A stretch of DNA of 35,673 nt from BRH-c32 sp041674625. Its GTDB lineage: Bacteria; Bacteroidota; Ignavibacteria; Ignavibacteriales; Melioribacteraceae. The notes below the pieces were generated by a model. The model ran no database searches. It had not been told where the DNA came from and worked only from the letters and a program-made list of their open reading frames with translations. Location of the stretch: assembly GCA_041674625.1 (NCBI GenBank), contig JBAYVI010000013.1:1-35673 (forward strand), read 5' to 3'. The translations under genes were made by a program, and so were the position numbers. Below are positions 15,866 to 24,541 of this stretch, one piece after another (position 1 is the stretch's first letter; every line of letters starts with the position of its first letter).

Positions 15866-17692
15866 ATGAAGCTGCTAAAAATAGTTTTCTTTTTGTTTAC
15901 CGTTAATTTGTTTGCACAAGAAATTTCGATTAGTAAAATAGAACCTCCAAACTGGTGGACAGGAATGAAAACAAATTCTATTCAACTAATAATTTACGGA
16001 AATAATTTAACAGATTTCAGCGCTGAGTTTTCTCCTAAAGGTCCAATTATTAATAAAATTCATACGATAGAAAATTCTTCATATTCCTTCATAGATATCA
16101 CTATCCCAAAAAAAATGAAACCCGGAAAATATGAATTAACATTCGAAGGCAAAAATGGAAATGCAAAATTTGAATACTCATTTTTCGAACGTGAAAATAA
16201 TAAAAACAATTTTCAAGGCTTTTCAAATAAAGATATAATTTATCTTGTAATGCCGGATCGGTTTGCTGATGGCGATCAAACTAATAATAAAATTGAAGGA
16301 TACAACGATCCATTCGATTCATTAAAAACGCAGAAAAGATATGGCGGAGATATTCAAGGACTTATTGATAAATTGGATTACTTTATTGATCTTGGAGTTA
16401 CAACCCTTTGGATAAATCCATTAGTAGAGAACAATACATTTCGATCTTATCATGGTTATGGGGCAACTGATTTCTATAAGATAGATCCTCGTCTTGGTAC
16501 TAATGCTCTCTATAAAGAACTCGTAAATAACGCTCATACTAAAGGAATAAAGATTATTATTGATCATGTGGCAAACCACTTTAGTGATGATCATCCATGG
16601 ATGAAAAATCTTCCGATGAGAAATTGGATTAATGGTGCGAAAGAAAACCATTTAGATGCGGCACATCATAAAATGGTATTTACTGACTTATATTCAGACA
16701 GCTCTACTATTAAACACGTAGAAAAAGGTTGGTTCACAGATTACATGCCCGACCTGAATCACGATAATCCATTTGTTCAAAAATATATTACACAAAATAC
16801 TATCTGGTGGATTGAATCGAGTGGATTAGATGGAGTAAGAGAAGATACTTATCCATACTGTGGGCAGAAATTTATGTCTGATTGGGCAGAAACTATAATG
16901 AACGAATATTCTAAACTCAATATAGTGGGTGAAGTTTGGACAGGCGAACCCCAGTTTTTAGCCGGCTACCAAAAAGACAATTCTTATCGCCCTGATTTTA
17001 ATACAAATCTTCCTGCTATTACTGATTTCGGATTCCGTGATGTTTTAGTGAATTTTTTACAAGGCAATAAAGGGATCTATTCGGTTTATGAACTTCTTAC
17101 AAATGATTTCCTTTATAAAAACCCTGCTAATCTCGTTACATTTATAGATAACCACGATGTGGCAAGGACAATGTATTATGCAAAAGGTAATATTGCGAAA
17201 GCAAAAATTGCTTATACATTACTTTTTTCTATGCGCGGTATTCCAAGCTTTTTATACGGCTCTGAGATCGGAATGGTAGGAACAGAAGATCATGGTGAAT
17301 TAAGAATTCCATTCCCTGGTGGTTTTCAAAACGACTCACGTAATGCTTTTAATAAAGATGGAAGAACTATTTACGAAAATTATATTTATGACTTTATTAC
17401 TAAATTAATTCATATAAGAAAAGATAATGAAGCACTTTCGATAGGAAAAACAATACAGCTACCACCAGTTAATGAAACATATATCTATTTTAGAATTAGC
17501 GAAAATCAAAAAATAATGGTCGCTGTAAATAATAACAATCAAGAACAAGAAATTAACTTAACTGAATTAAAAAATATTTTGGGTGATGGAAAAGTATTTA
17601 GATCCTTATTAGATGAATCGGAGACAGGGATTCCTGCTGATTATAAATTAAAACTAAAGCCGATGAGTGCAGAATTATTTTTGATTAAGTAA
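15866..17692 (+). CDS. Exported GH13 alpha-amylase / cyclomaltodextrinase-type hydrolase
   Basis: 608 residues from the ATG at 15866, which has AGGA six bases upstream; a TTG at 15845 in the same frame lies inside the preceding gene and is not favoured. Signal peptide ends L-F-A-Q at 18. About 19-110 is an N-terminal Ig-like domain (I-S-K-I-E-P-P-N-W-W-T-G-M) as in cyclomaltodextrinases. The GH13 barrel runs from about 120: I-I-I-D-H-V-A-N-H at 230-238, nucleophile D327 in D-G-V-R-E-D-T, acid/base E356 in V-G-E-V-W, and D431 in F-I-D-N-H-D-V. The last 80 or so residues form the beta-sandwich C domain. It should cut alpha-1,4 glucans or cyclodextrins to maltose and glucose in the periplasm or outside the cell. 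No susCD pair or other sugar gene adjoins it. Confidence 0.92.
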   Translation: MKLLKIVFFLFTVNLFAQEISISKIEPPNWWTGMKTNSIQLIIYGNNLTDFSAEFSPKGPIINKIHTIENSSYSFIDITIPKKMKPGKYELTFEGKNGNAKFEYSFFERENNKNNFQGFSNKDIIYLVMPDRFADGDQTNNKIEGYNDPFDSLKTQKRYGGDIQGLIDKLDYFIDLGVTTLWINPLVENNTFRSYHGYGATDFYKIDPRLGTNALYKELVNNAHTKGIKIIIDHVANHFSDDHPWMKNLPMRNWINGAKENHLDAAHHKMVFTDLYSDSSTIKHVEKGWFTDYMPDLNHDNPFVQKYITQNTIWWIESSGLDGVREDTYPYCGQKFMSDWAETIMNEYSKLNIVGEVWTGEPQFLAGYQKDNSYRPDFNTNLPAITDFGFRDVLVNFLQGNKGIYSVYELLTNDFLYKNPANLVTFIDNHDVARTMYYAKGNIAKAKIAYTLLFSMRGIPSFLYGSEIGMVGTEDHGELRIPFPGGFQNDSRNAFNKDGRTIYENYIYDFITKLIHIRKDNEALSIGKTIQLPPVNETYIYFRISENQKIMVAVNNNNQEQEINLTELKNILGDGKVFRSLLDESETGIPADYKLKLKPMSAELFLIK

Positions 17693-17700
17693 AAACTAAA

Positions 17701-19092
17701 TCACTCAAACCAAGAGACCACTTCAAAATTATTAGTATGCGGAAAATATGGAGGCACTTTGAGGAGTAGTCTTTCATCATATTTATGAACGAACCTTAAT
17801 CCTTTATAAGGATTTCCGGCATTATTGTAATTAGCTGTTACTCTTAAGTCGTTTGCAATTAATCCACCAAATATATTCCAATTACCGAGAAAATTTTGGT
17901 TAACCAAACCATCTTCGGGACCAATAGTACCATTCATACAGTACATCGAAGCCATTGTTGTAATATTTTTCCCTAGGGTATTAGAGTTTGATTGAATTCT
18001 TATTGTCTCTTCGGCAATAATACCTGCTAAGTCGTCAGAATTTGGATTGGTACGTGGGTCAGAAGCATAAGTAAAATCATCTTCAAAATAAACGCCTCCT
18101 GCTCCACTTGTCCCCTTTTTTGTAGCTGCTATCGTAACATTACCATTTACCACTCCTTTGGTATAGACATTTCCTCTTTCGACATAAATAACTCCATTTG
18201 GTGCTAAAGTGGTTAAATTTTGAGTTTTGGATGTGGACCAAGAGCCGGTACCAATCTTTTGCTGAAATGTTACAGTGCCATCTGAATTAAAATAAAGCTT
18301 CACGTCAATTTTTTTATTCGTATTAGTTGTATCACGGAAAATTTTGCTTGCATTAGCTCTCATACCGGTAGTATCGAATACAAGTGGTAAATCCAAACCA
18401 GATTCATAGCCTCCATAAAATTTAGGGTCTTTAGGAGTCCCCGTTTTAGTTAATCCTGTTTTAGTAGATACTTTCCCTAAAAAAACAGGCGAACCCGAAG
18501 TAGTAAGTTTTCCATTGGTATGAAATGGTCCATCGAATGTATCACCCGTTGCCGGATATGCGCTTGAAATATTTGAATAATAATTTCCATATTTAGCAAA
18601 ATTACTTGGTCTTAATTCTACAATAATTGTTCTTGTTACACCCTCATACGTCCCTTCTGAAACAATTGTAGCTAATTGAGTAAAATTAGTATTAGCATCA
18701 CAAGCACCTAGAAAATCACCATGAGCAAGATGAGCAGCTACGGCACCAGCAGAAACACTCATTGTATGTCGGGCAGATGAATTTCCGGGTGGAATATGGC
18801 ATATTGTTACTTTACCATTTGTATTGCCTGCAGCCATATTAGAGACAAAAACGTTTAATGTCCCCCCTTGATAGCTAACGTTTGAATATCCTGCTTCCCA
18901 AGTTTTATCCATAAATATTGAATTTGCTGCCAAATTAGCACCACTAACTGCAATATTATAAGCAGTTGTTTCGATAAAATAACGGGAATAGTTATCCATA
19001 ACTCTTAGAGTAAGTCCATTAAAATTATGACCCACGACTAAGAAAATAAGACTAAAACCAAGTACCAAAAAAATTGCTGCTTTTCCGCCCAT
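17701..19092 (-). CDS. PilX/DUF4900-like pilin-associated protein with an inserted Cys/His module
   Basis: 463 residues. It starts M-G-G-K-A-A-I-F-L-V with one membrane helix (about 5-24) and no cleavable signal, as in PilX- or GspK-type minor pilins, where a helix with many small residues follows. Residues 93-131 form a distinct module: C98-H99, P-P-G-N (101-104), H109, H121-L-A-H124-G-D (121-126) and C131. It splits a strand region that otherwise reads as one unit (G-G-T-L-N-V-F-V before, G-T-Y-E-G-V-T-R-T-I-I-V-E-L after). From about 185 is a beta-rich region with V-I-Y-V-E-R-G-N-V-Y-T-K-G-V-V-N-G-N-V-T at 301-320, which resembles DUF4900 proteins. The start codon overlaps the stop of the preceding gene (TAATG). 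Role inferred: capping subunit of a pilus- or pseudopilus-like fibre. Confidence 0.68.
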   Translation of the reverse strand: MGGKAAIFLVLGFSLIFLVVGHNFNGLTLRVMDNYSRYFIETTAYNIAVSGANLAANSIFMDKTWEAGYSNVSYQGGTLNVFVSNMAAGNTNGKVTICHIPPGNSSARHTMSVSAGAVAAHLAHGDFLGACDANTNFTQLATIVSEGTYEGVTRTIIVELRPSNFAKYGNYYSNISSAYPATGDTFDGPFHTNGKLTTSGSPVFLGKVSTKTGLTKTGTPKDPKFYGGYESGLDLPLVFDTTGMRANASKIFRDTTNTNKKIDVKLYFNSDGTVTFQQKIGTGSWSTSKTQNLTTLAPNGVIYVERGNVYTKGVVNGNVTIAATKKGTSGAGGVYFEDDFTYASDPRTNPNSDDLAGIIAEETIRIQSNSNTLGKNITTMASMYCMNGTIGPEDGLVNQNFLGNWNIFGGLIANDLRVTANYNNAGNPYKGLRFVHKYDERLLLKVPPYFPHTNNFEVVSWFE

Positions 19093-19691
19093 TATCTGTT
19101 CCTCAAGTTACGTGCTGCTAAACGAACCTGCCGCCAAAACACACTTGAATATTCATTATTGTAAGCGGCATAATTTTCTATTTTTAGATCAATCCGCATT
19201 GTGTAAATCTGACCCGGTTTTGTAATTGGGAAAGGAAGCAAGTTCCCAAAAACATCGTAATAGAGCAATTTAAATTGTGTAACTCCCAAATTAACACCCC
19301 TAGGTGTTCCATTATTTATTACCCTATATAAAAATCGATCTCTTGGATTTGGGGTTTCTGATAATTCCGATACCGGTCCAACATAATACTTCATTGTATC
19401 TACTATCATATCATTATTACTATCCGTAAGAAAAACGATTCTATTTGAATCAGCTGAAACAATTGATTTCGTTGGATCGGGAATTTTTTGCCAATTTTTA
19501 CAATAACCTACTTTTCTAAAATCGTACTCTAATAATGTTACTGCCTCTACAAGACTCTGCTGAACAATTACTTCGCCACCGTAAACATAAGTATTTTTAG
19601 TTGCCGCTTCATTCATACGCAAAAGAATTAAAAGAAGCATACCGCCTACTAATGTTGAACCCAATATGTCTATTAATGTACTAAAGCCCAT
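19092..19691 (-). CDS. Pilin-like (PilW-type) membrane-anchored protein
   Basis: 199 residues from the ATG at 19691, which overlaps the stop of the preceding gene (TAATG); a TTG at 19706 in frame is less likely. The N-terminus M-G-F-S-T-L-I-D-I-L-G is close to the G-F-T-L-I-E processing region of type IV pilins: a Gly, then Phe, and an acidic residue six positions on (five in the classical motif), followed by a hydrophobic helix to about residue 25 and E-A-A-T. The body is a beta-rich domain with T-N-K-T-like strands, C-terminal V-F-W-R-Q-V-R-L-A-A-R-N-L-R-N-R. Layout and position match PilW/GspJ-like minor subunits. It is coupled on both sides, to the 167-residue gene upstream and the 463-residue gene downstream. 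Confidence 0.65.
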   Translation of the reverse strand: MGFSTLIDILGSTLVGGMLLLILLRMNEAATKNTYVYGGEVIVQQSLVEAVTLLEYDFRKVGYCKNWQKIPDPTKSIVSADSNRIVFLTDSNNDMIVDTMKYYVGPVSELSETPNPRDRFLYRVINNGTPRGVNLGVTQFKLLYYDVFGNLLPFPITKPGQIYTMRIDLKIENYAAYNNEYSSVFWRQVRLAARNLRNR

Positions 19692-20194
19692 TATCGAAAA
19701 TACCAATAACTAAAAACTGTTGACATCCTAACAGTATCGACCATCGAAGGACTCGTAATTGTAACCGTAATTTTTTTATGCCATCTCCTTGAAGTTACAA
19801 AACTATTAAGATTTGAGGGATCTACATATTTAACAACACAAGAAGCATTAAAAACAGCGGATTGAAAAGTGGGGTCGCTTGATGTATTTTTTGTATATCC
19901 ATTATAATCATCAAAATCATCAAAATCCGGATATGATTCACCCGTTTCTTTCCCAAGTGAATTGGGGTTGGTAAGATTATTAACGTTACCTAAACTCATA
20001 TCAACAGTAGCAGCATCGAAAGCTTTAGAACTTGCTTCTTCAATTATGGATGTTCCGAGTGAAACAGCCATAACTCCAAACTTAGTTTCATACATTACAT
20101 TAGAAGTATTGAAGAAGTTAGTATTCACCCTCAGAATGACAACCGTTAAAAGCATCATTGCTGCAATAGTAATCATCATCTGACCGGTATTCAT
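19691..20194 (-). CDS. Small pilin-like membrane-anchored protein
   Basis: 167 residues, M-N-T-G-Q-M-M-I-T-I-A-A-M-M at the start with a hydrophobic helix to about residue 21. A Gly at position 4 just before the helix could be a short prepilin-type leader, but no acidic residue stands at the fifth mature position. A long amphipathic helix follows (about 25-65, with A-V-S-L-G-T-S-I-I-E-E-A), then an acidic D-F-D-D-F-D-D-Y-N-G-Y stretch near 90-100 and a C-terminal beta domain with R-R-W-H-K-K-I-T-V-T-I-T-S. No recognised family. First gene of the coupled trio; the Shine-Dalgarno is weak. Together the three resemble the minor-pilin sets that start pilus or pseudopilus assembly, which is inference from order and shape. 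Confidence 0.6.
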   Translation of the reverse strand: MNTGQMMITIAAMMLLTVVILRVNTNFFNTSNVMYETKFGVMAVSLGTSIIEEASSKAFDAATVDMSLGNVNNLTNPNSLGKETGESYPDFDDFDDYNGYTKNTSSDPTFQSAVFNASCVVKYVDPSNLNSFVTSRRWHKKITVTITSPSMVDTVRMSTVFSYWYFR

Positions 20195-20315
20195 AGTGGT
20201 CTATATTTAATTGAAAAAACTGTAAACTTACTCAACAAAATTTACAAAATATTAATATTAGTTAGCAATCTATGTGCCAGCTTAGTATTTTATTATCGTT
20301 AAAACCCGGGCTAAA

Positions 20316-21206
20316 TTAATGCCCTTTTCCATACATTTTTTCGCCAGCCGTAATTTTTACCTGTAAGTGATTCTGCATTGGAGGCATAGGGCATGTAGCA
20401 AATTCAGAAAAAACACATGGTGGATTATATGCTTTATTAAAATCTATAAATGTATTCCCTGATGAGTCGGGTTTTGGAACTGAAAGAAATCTCCCCGCTT
20501 CATAAGTATCTTCTCCATTTGTTTTATCAGCAAAAATCAAGAAATAATCATTCTCTCCACCTTCTAAAACTTCAAGCATGTACTTATTCCCCTCAATTTC
20601 AAAAGATAAATTGCCAGGCGATTCCTCTTCATTTACTCTTCCGAGTATATTTGGAACTGATATTTTCTTTTCAGCAAGACTTGGATTAAATTTTGCTTTA
20701 ATCTTCCAATCGGAATTAACGGGATATCTATCTATTCCTTCAAAACCAAAAAGATTATCATGTTTCATATCTCTAAGACGAATTCCATATTGATCACCTC
20801 TCTTTATCGCAAACCAGACTAAAGAAGCATGCCTCAGCGAAGAGCTATCCTCATCATCCGGTTTTAATTCCATTTCAGTAATCATCTTACCGTTATGAAG
20901 AACAGTGATATCGGGATTGATTTTTACAAAAACCTTACCGCCATCAAGAATAAATTCACCTGCATGATCATTAATCTTTCCTTTTGGAAATACAAGGTCG
21001 TTATCAGAACTGCTTCCAAAACTATTCTTACCATCTTTAAGCCAAAATAAGCCCGCAAGATTAAGCCAACCTTGCTCCTTTTTTAATCCTTCAATTCTTT
21101 TATTGTGCCACTGATTAATTTCGCCAATATATTTTGGTTCCCCTTTTTCTTTAAACCCACAAGCGGTTAATATTATCATTGTAATGAAGAGAATTATAGT
21201 TTTCAT
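20316..21206 (-). CDS. DUF1684 lipoprotein
   Basis: 296 residues with a lipoprotein signal: M-K-T-I-I, a hydrophobic run, then I-L-T-A-C with lipidated C16. The mature part shows the DUF1684 pattern: G-W-L-N-L-A-G-L-F-W-L near 46-56, F-P-K-G near 73, W-F-A-I-K-R-G-D-Q-Y-G-I-R-L-R-D near 131-146, R-Y-P-V-N near 161, and the closing block F-I-D-F-N-K-A-Y-N-P-P-C with F-A-T-C-P-M-P-P-M-Q-N near 255-281, where the two Cys are the family's conserved ones. The N- and C-terminal positions and the length match other members. Function is not established for the family. It is downstream of nothing on its own strand and divergent from the first histidine kinase, with 110 bases shared. Confidence 0.9.
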   Translation of the reverse strand: MKTIILFITMIILTACGFKEKGEPKYIGEINQWHNKRIEGLKKEQGWLNLAGLFWLKDGKNSFGSSSDNDLVFPKGKINDHAGEFILDGGKVFVKINPDITVLHNGKMITEMELKPDDEDSSSLRHASLVWFAIKRGDQYGIRLRDMKHDNLFGFEGIDRYPVNSDWKIKAKFNPSLAEKKISVPNILGRVNEEESPGNLSFEIEGNKYMLEVLEGGENDYFLIFADKTNGEDTYEAGRFLSVPKPDSSGNTFIDFNKAYNPPCVFSEFATCPMPPMQNHLQVKITAGEKMYGKGH

Positions 21207-21316
21207 ATCATATCTTTCTTCTTGTTTATGACAAATATATAAAAATATTTTGATCGTTATTACGATAATTCAATAGAATTAAGTAACTTTCAGTTTTCCT
21301 ATTAGAAAATTTATTA

Positions 21317-22411
21317 ATGAACAAATCTGAAAACCGTTTTAAACTGTTAGGCTTGCAAGACCCATTTAATTATTTAGTAGAAATTTCTCCAGACCCTATT
21401 TATATAATACGAAATGATAAATTTATTTTTGTTAATAAGGCATGGTTAGAACTATTTGAATATGAAGAGAAAGAAGTTCTGGACAAAAAGTATTTTTATT
21501 TAAATATAGTTGCTCCAGAGAGCCAAAAATTAATTCAAAGTAAACTAAATAATCCACCTGACGAAAAACCCAAAAGTTCGAAATATCAATTTACTTGTAT
21601 TTCTAAAACAGGCAAAAAAATTCATACCGAAGCTCATGTTTATGGAGTTAAAATTGGTGATGAAGTTGCCCATGTAGGTATTTATCGTAATTTAACAGAG
21701 TTAAATGAAGAAATAGAAAAACTATCTGCATTAAAATCCGGATTTCTTGCACAGATATCTCACGAAATACGCACTCCAATTAATGTAATTCTTAATTTTA
21801 TGGATCTTCTAAAAATTGATAATATAAATGATATCGCATCTTCTTACGAAGAAGAACTTAACATTGTGGAATCCGCTAGCAGAAGAATAATAAGAACTAT
21901 TGACTTAATTCTAAATATGTCCGAGATGCAATCGGGAACTTATAAAGGTATTTTGAAAGAGATTGATCTTCATAAAGACGTAATTATTCCTGTTTTTAAT
22001 GAGATGAAGAGTTTCGCAAAATCCAAAAAAATTGAGCTTGAAGTTCAACTTCAAACTCAAAAAACCAAATTAATTGCGGATGAATATTCACTTCAGCAGA
22101 TTTTCCAGAATTTAATATTCAATGCAATAAAATATACTTCCGAAGGAAGTGTCTCAATAGTAATTAAGAAAAATGAAGCGGGAAAACTACAAGCTATGGT
22201 TGAAGATACGGGAGTGGGAATATCAAAAGAATTTATTCCTCGTCTATTCCAACCATTTAGCCAGGAAGAAACCGGATATACAAGAAAGTTTGAGGGTAAT
22301 GGTCTCGGACTCGCTTTAGTTAAAAAATATTGCGACATAAATAAAATATTAATTGACGTAAAAACTAAAAAGAACATAGGGACTACATTTATTTTGAATT
22401 TTCCCGATTAA
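21317..22411 (+). CDS. PAS-domain sensor histidine kinase
   Basis: 364 residues with no membrane helix, so probably cytoplasmic. A PAS domain covers about 18-130 (I-S-P-D-P-I-Y-I-I at 23-31, F-V-N-K-A-W-L-E-L near 38-46). The dimerisation domain has Q-I-S-H-E-I-R-T-P-I-N with phospho-acceptor H149. The ATPase domain has the N box with N269 in N-L-I-F-N-A-I-K-Y, G1 D297 in E-D-T-G-V-G-I-S and G2 in E-G-N-G-L-G-L-A-L. It should autophosphorylate and pass phosphate to an unlinked response regulator. The second kinase follows after 57 bases on the same strand, but no receiver-domain gene is adjacent, so both are orphan-type kinases. Signal unknown; there are no visible haem or flavin determinants in the PAS. 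Confidence 0.92.
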   Translation: MNKSENRFKLLGLQDPFNYLVEISPDPIYIIRNDKFIFVNKAWLELFEYEEKEVLDKKYFYLNIVAPESQKLIQSKLNNPPDEKPKSSKYQFTCISKTGKKIHTEAHVYGVKIGDEVAHVGIYRNLTELNEEIEKLSALKSGFLAQISHEIRTPINVILNFMDLLKIDNINDIASSYEEELNIVESASRRIIRTIDLILNMSEMQSGTYKGILKEIDLHKDVIIPVFNEMKSFAKSKKIELEVQLQTQKTKLIADEYSLQQIFQNLIFNAIKYTSEGSVSIVIKKNEAGKLQAMVEDTGVGISKEFIPRLFQPFSQEETGYTRKFEGNGLGLALVKKYCDINKILIDVKTKKNIGTTFILNFPD

Positions 22412-22468
22412 TACATTTATTATATTTTTTGATTATATTAAATTAATGGAAGATAATTGGATATTAAT

Positions 22469-24541
22469 ATGCCCGACTCCTCTAATGAAGAATTACAAAA
22501 TAAAATAAAATTTTTACAGAATGAGAATGAAGTTCTTAAAAGAGAACTTGATGTATTCAGTAGAGATCTTTCTGCGGATATCAATAAAGAGTTAAAATCA
22601 TTTATTGATTATGCACGCATCGGGATTGCTATATTAAATTTCAACGGCAATCCACTAATTACCAATGCCTATCTTCAAAATATGCTACAATATTCGGGAA
22701 GTGAACTAAGAAGATTAACATTTCGCGATTTTACTCACCCTCATGATGTTGCCTCTGACGGTCGATTATATGAAGAATTAGTTGCAGGGCTTAGGCAAGA
22801 ATATAAAATAGACAAAAGATATATACGACAAGATGGCGAGGTAGTAAATGCCAAAGCTACTGTTTCTATGATTTTTGATAATTCTAATAATAAGAAATAT
22901 ATATTAGCTTTTATTGAAGACGTAACAGAGCAAGTAAAAATTGAAAAAAAATTACTAAATGAGCAATCACTTCTTACACGATTAATGGAAAGTATCCCGG
23001 ATAGCATCTATTTTAAGGATTTACAAAGCAGATTTATAAAGGTCAATAATGCAGCCGCTAAAAAATTGGGATTTAATTCTCCTGAAGAACTAATTGGAAA
23101 ATCTGATGCTGATATATTTGGAAAAGAGCATTCAAACGAAGCCTATAATGACGAACAAAATATCATAAAAACTAAAAGGCCCTTAATAAATAAAGAAGAA
23201 AAAGAAATCTTCCACAATGGATCAGTTACTTGGGCATCTTCCACAAAACTACCTTTGTTTGATGAGAACCAAAAAATCATAGGTACTTTCGGAATTTCAA
23301 GAGATGTAACTGAAGACAAAAAAATATACAAGACCCAAGAAGCTGTTTTTAAGGTTTCAGAAGCTGCTATTAGCATTGAAAATTTTGATCTCTTTTATCA
23401 AGAGATTCACTCAATAATTTCAGAATTAATGCCGGCAGAAAATTTTTATATTGCTCTTTTTAATAAAGACAAAAGAAAAATTAAATTAGCCTATTTCGTT
23501 GATAAATATGACACAATGGATCAGATTGAATATAATATTGGAAAAGGATTAACTGAATATGTAATAAGAACAGGTAAAGCTATTTTAATAAATGCCGAAA
23601 AGGATGCTGAGCTTAGAGAAAAAGGAGAAGTGGAATTAGTAGGTGCTCCTCAAGCCATTTGGATGGGAGTTCCTCTTAAAATTCAGGGTGAAACATTTGG
23701 TGTAATTGCGCTTCAAGATTATGAAAATCCAAATGCTTATACTTATGAAGATTTACAGATTCTAATATACGTTTCAGAGCAGATCGCACAAGTATTTCAA
23801 CGAAGAAAAGCGAATGAAGAAATCAGCAGATATACAGAAGAATTGAAACAACTGAATATGACTAAAGATAAATTCTTTTCAATTATTGCGCACGACCTTC
23901 GCAATCCTTTTATTACAATTCTTGGATTCTCAGAATTGTTATTGAGTGATTTTCAAGAACTTACTGAAGAAGAGAAAATATATTACATAGAAGAGATGCA
24001 AAACTCTGCTAATCTTTCACATAACCTACTTCAAAATTTGTTGCAATGGTCCCGCTCTCAAACTGGAAGAATTGATTTTTCTCCTAGAGTTATTTCAGTT
24101 CACGATATGGTTAAACAAAATTTTGAATTATTAAAACAAACCGCAGCAAAAAAGGGAATTTCATTAGTAAACAAAGTTGATGTAGTAATTAATATTGAAG
24201 CTGATGAAGATATGTCAGATACAATATTCCGTAATTTAATAACTAATGCTATTAAGTTTACTTCTGACGGCGGTTCAATTTCAATCGATGCCGAGATAAA
24301 AGACGATACTGTTGTAATTAAAGTAAAAGATACTGGAATCGGAATGGATGAGGAAACTAAATCTAAATTATTCAGATTGGACGTAAATCACAGTTCACTT
24401 GGAACTTCGCAAGAAAAAGGAACTGGATTGGGGTTAATTCTCTGCAAGGAGTTCGTAGAGAAACATAAAGGCAAAATTTGGGTCGAAAGTTCCATAGGCA
24501 AAGGTACCACTTTTAGCTTCACTTTACCCATTAAGTGCTAG
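22469..24541 (+). CDS. PAS-PAS-GAF sensor histidine kinase
   Basis: 690 residues from the ATG at 22469; a TTG at 22457 in frame is possible because GGAAGA lies upstream. Residues about 5-40 are a coiled coil, 45-160 PAS 1, 165-285 PAS 2 (I-P-D-S-I-Y-F-K-D at 176-184), 295-445 GAF (P-A-E-N-F-Y-I-A-L-F to G-V-P-L-K-I-Q-G-E-T-F-G-V), 465-530 the dimerisation domain with phospho-acceptor H475 in I-I-A-H-D-L-R-N-P, and 570-690 the ATPase with N593, D621 (D-T-G-I-G-M) and G-T-G-L-G-L. The H-D-L-R-N-P-F form, not H-E-I-R-T-P, is typical of this multi-PAS/GAF kinase group. No membrane helix, so cytoplasmic. No response regulator follows; 277 bases without a gene separate it from the M28 peptidase. 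Confidence 0.92.
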   Translation: MPDSSNEELQNKIKFLQNENEVLKRELDVFSRDLSADINKELKSFIDYARIGIAILNFNGNPLITNAYLQNMLQYSGSELRRLTFRDFTHPHDVASDGRLYEELVAGLRQEYKIDKRYIRQDGEVVNAKATVSMIFDNSNNKKYILAFIEDVTEQVKIEKKLLNEQSLLTRLMESIPDSIYFKDLQSRFIKVNNAAAKKLGFNSPEELIGKSDADIFGKEHSNEAYNDEQNIIKTKRPLINKEEKEIFHNGSVTWASSTKLPLFDENQKIIGTFGISRDVTEDKKIYKTQEAVFKVSEAAISIENFDLFYQEIHSIISELMPAENFYIALFNKDKRKIKLAYFVDKYDTMDQIEYNIGKGLTEYVIRTGKAILINAEKDAELREKGEVELVGAPQAIWMGVPLKIQGETFGVIALQDYENPNAYTYEDLQILIYVSEQIAQVFQRRKANEEISRYTEELKQLNMTKDKFFSIIAHDLRNPFITILGFSELLLSDFQELTEEEKIYYIEEMQNSANLSHNLLQNLLQWSRSQTGRIDFSPRVISVHDMVKQNFELLKQTAAKKGISLVNKVDVVINIEADEDMSDTIFRNLITNAIKFTSDGGSISIDAEIKDDTVVIKVKDTGIGMDEETKSKLFRLDVNHSSLGTSQEKGTGLGLILCKEFVEKHKGKIWVESSIGKGTTFSFTLPIKC

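Noticed and set aside
21253..21266. Short palindrome ATCGT-TATT-ACGAT between the DUF1684 and histidine kinase genes.
   Set aside because: Only 5 bp per arm in A/T-rich sequence; too weak to call an operator.
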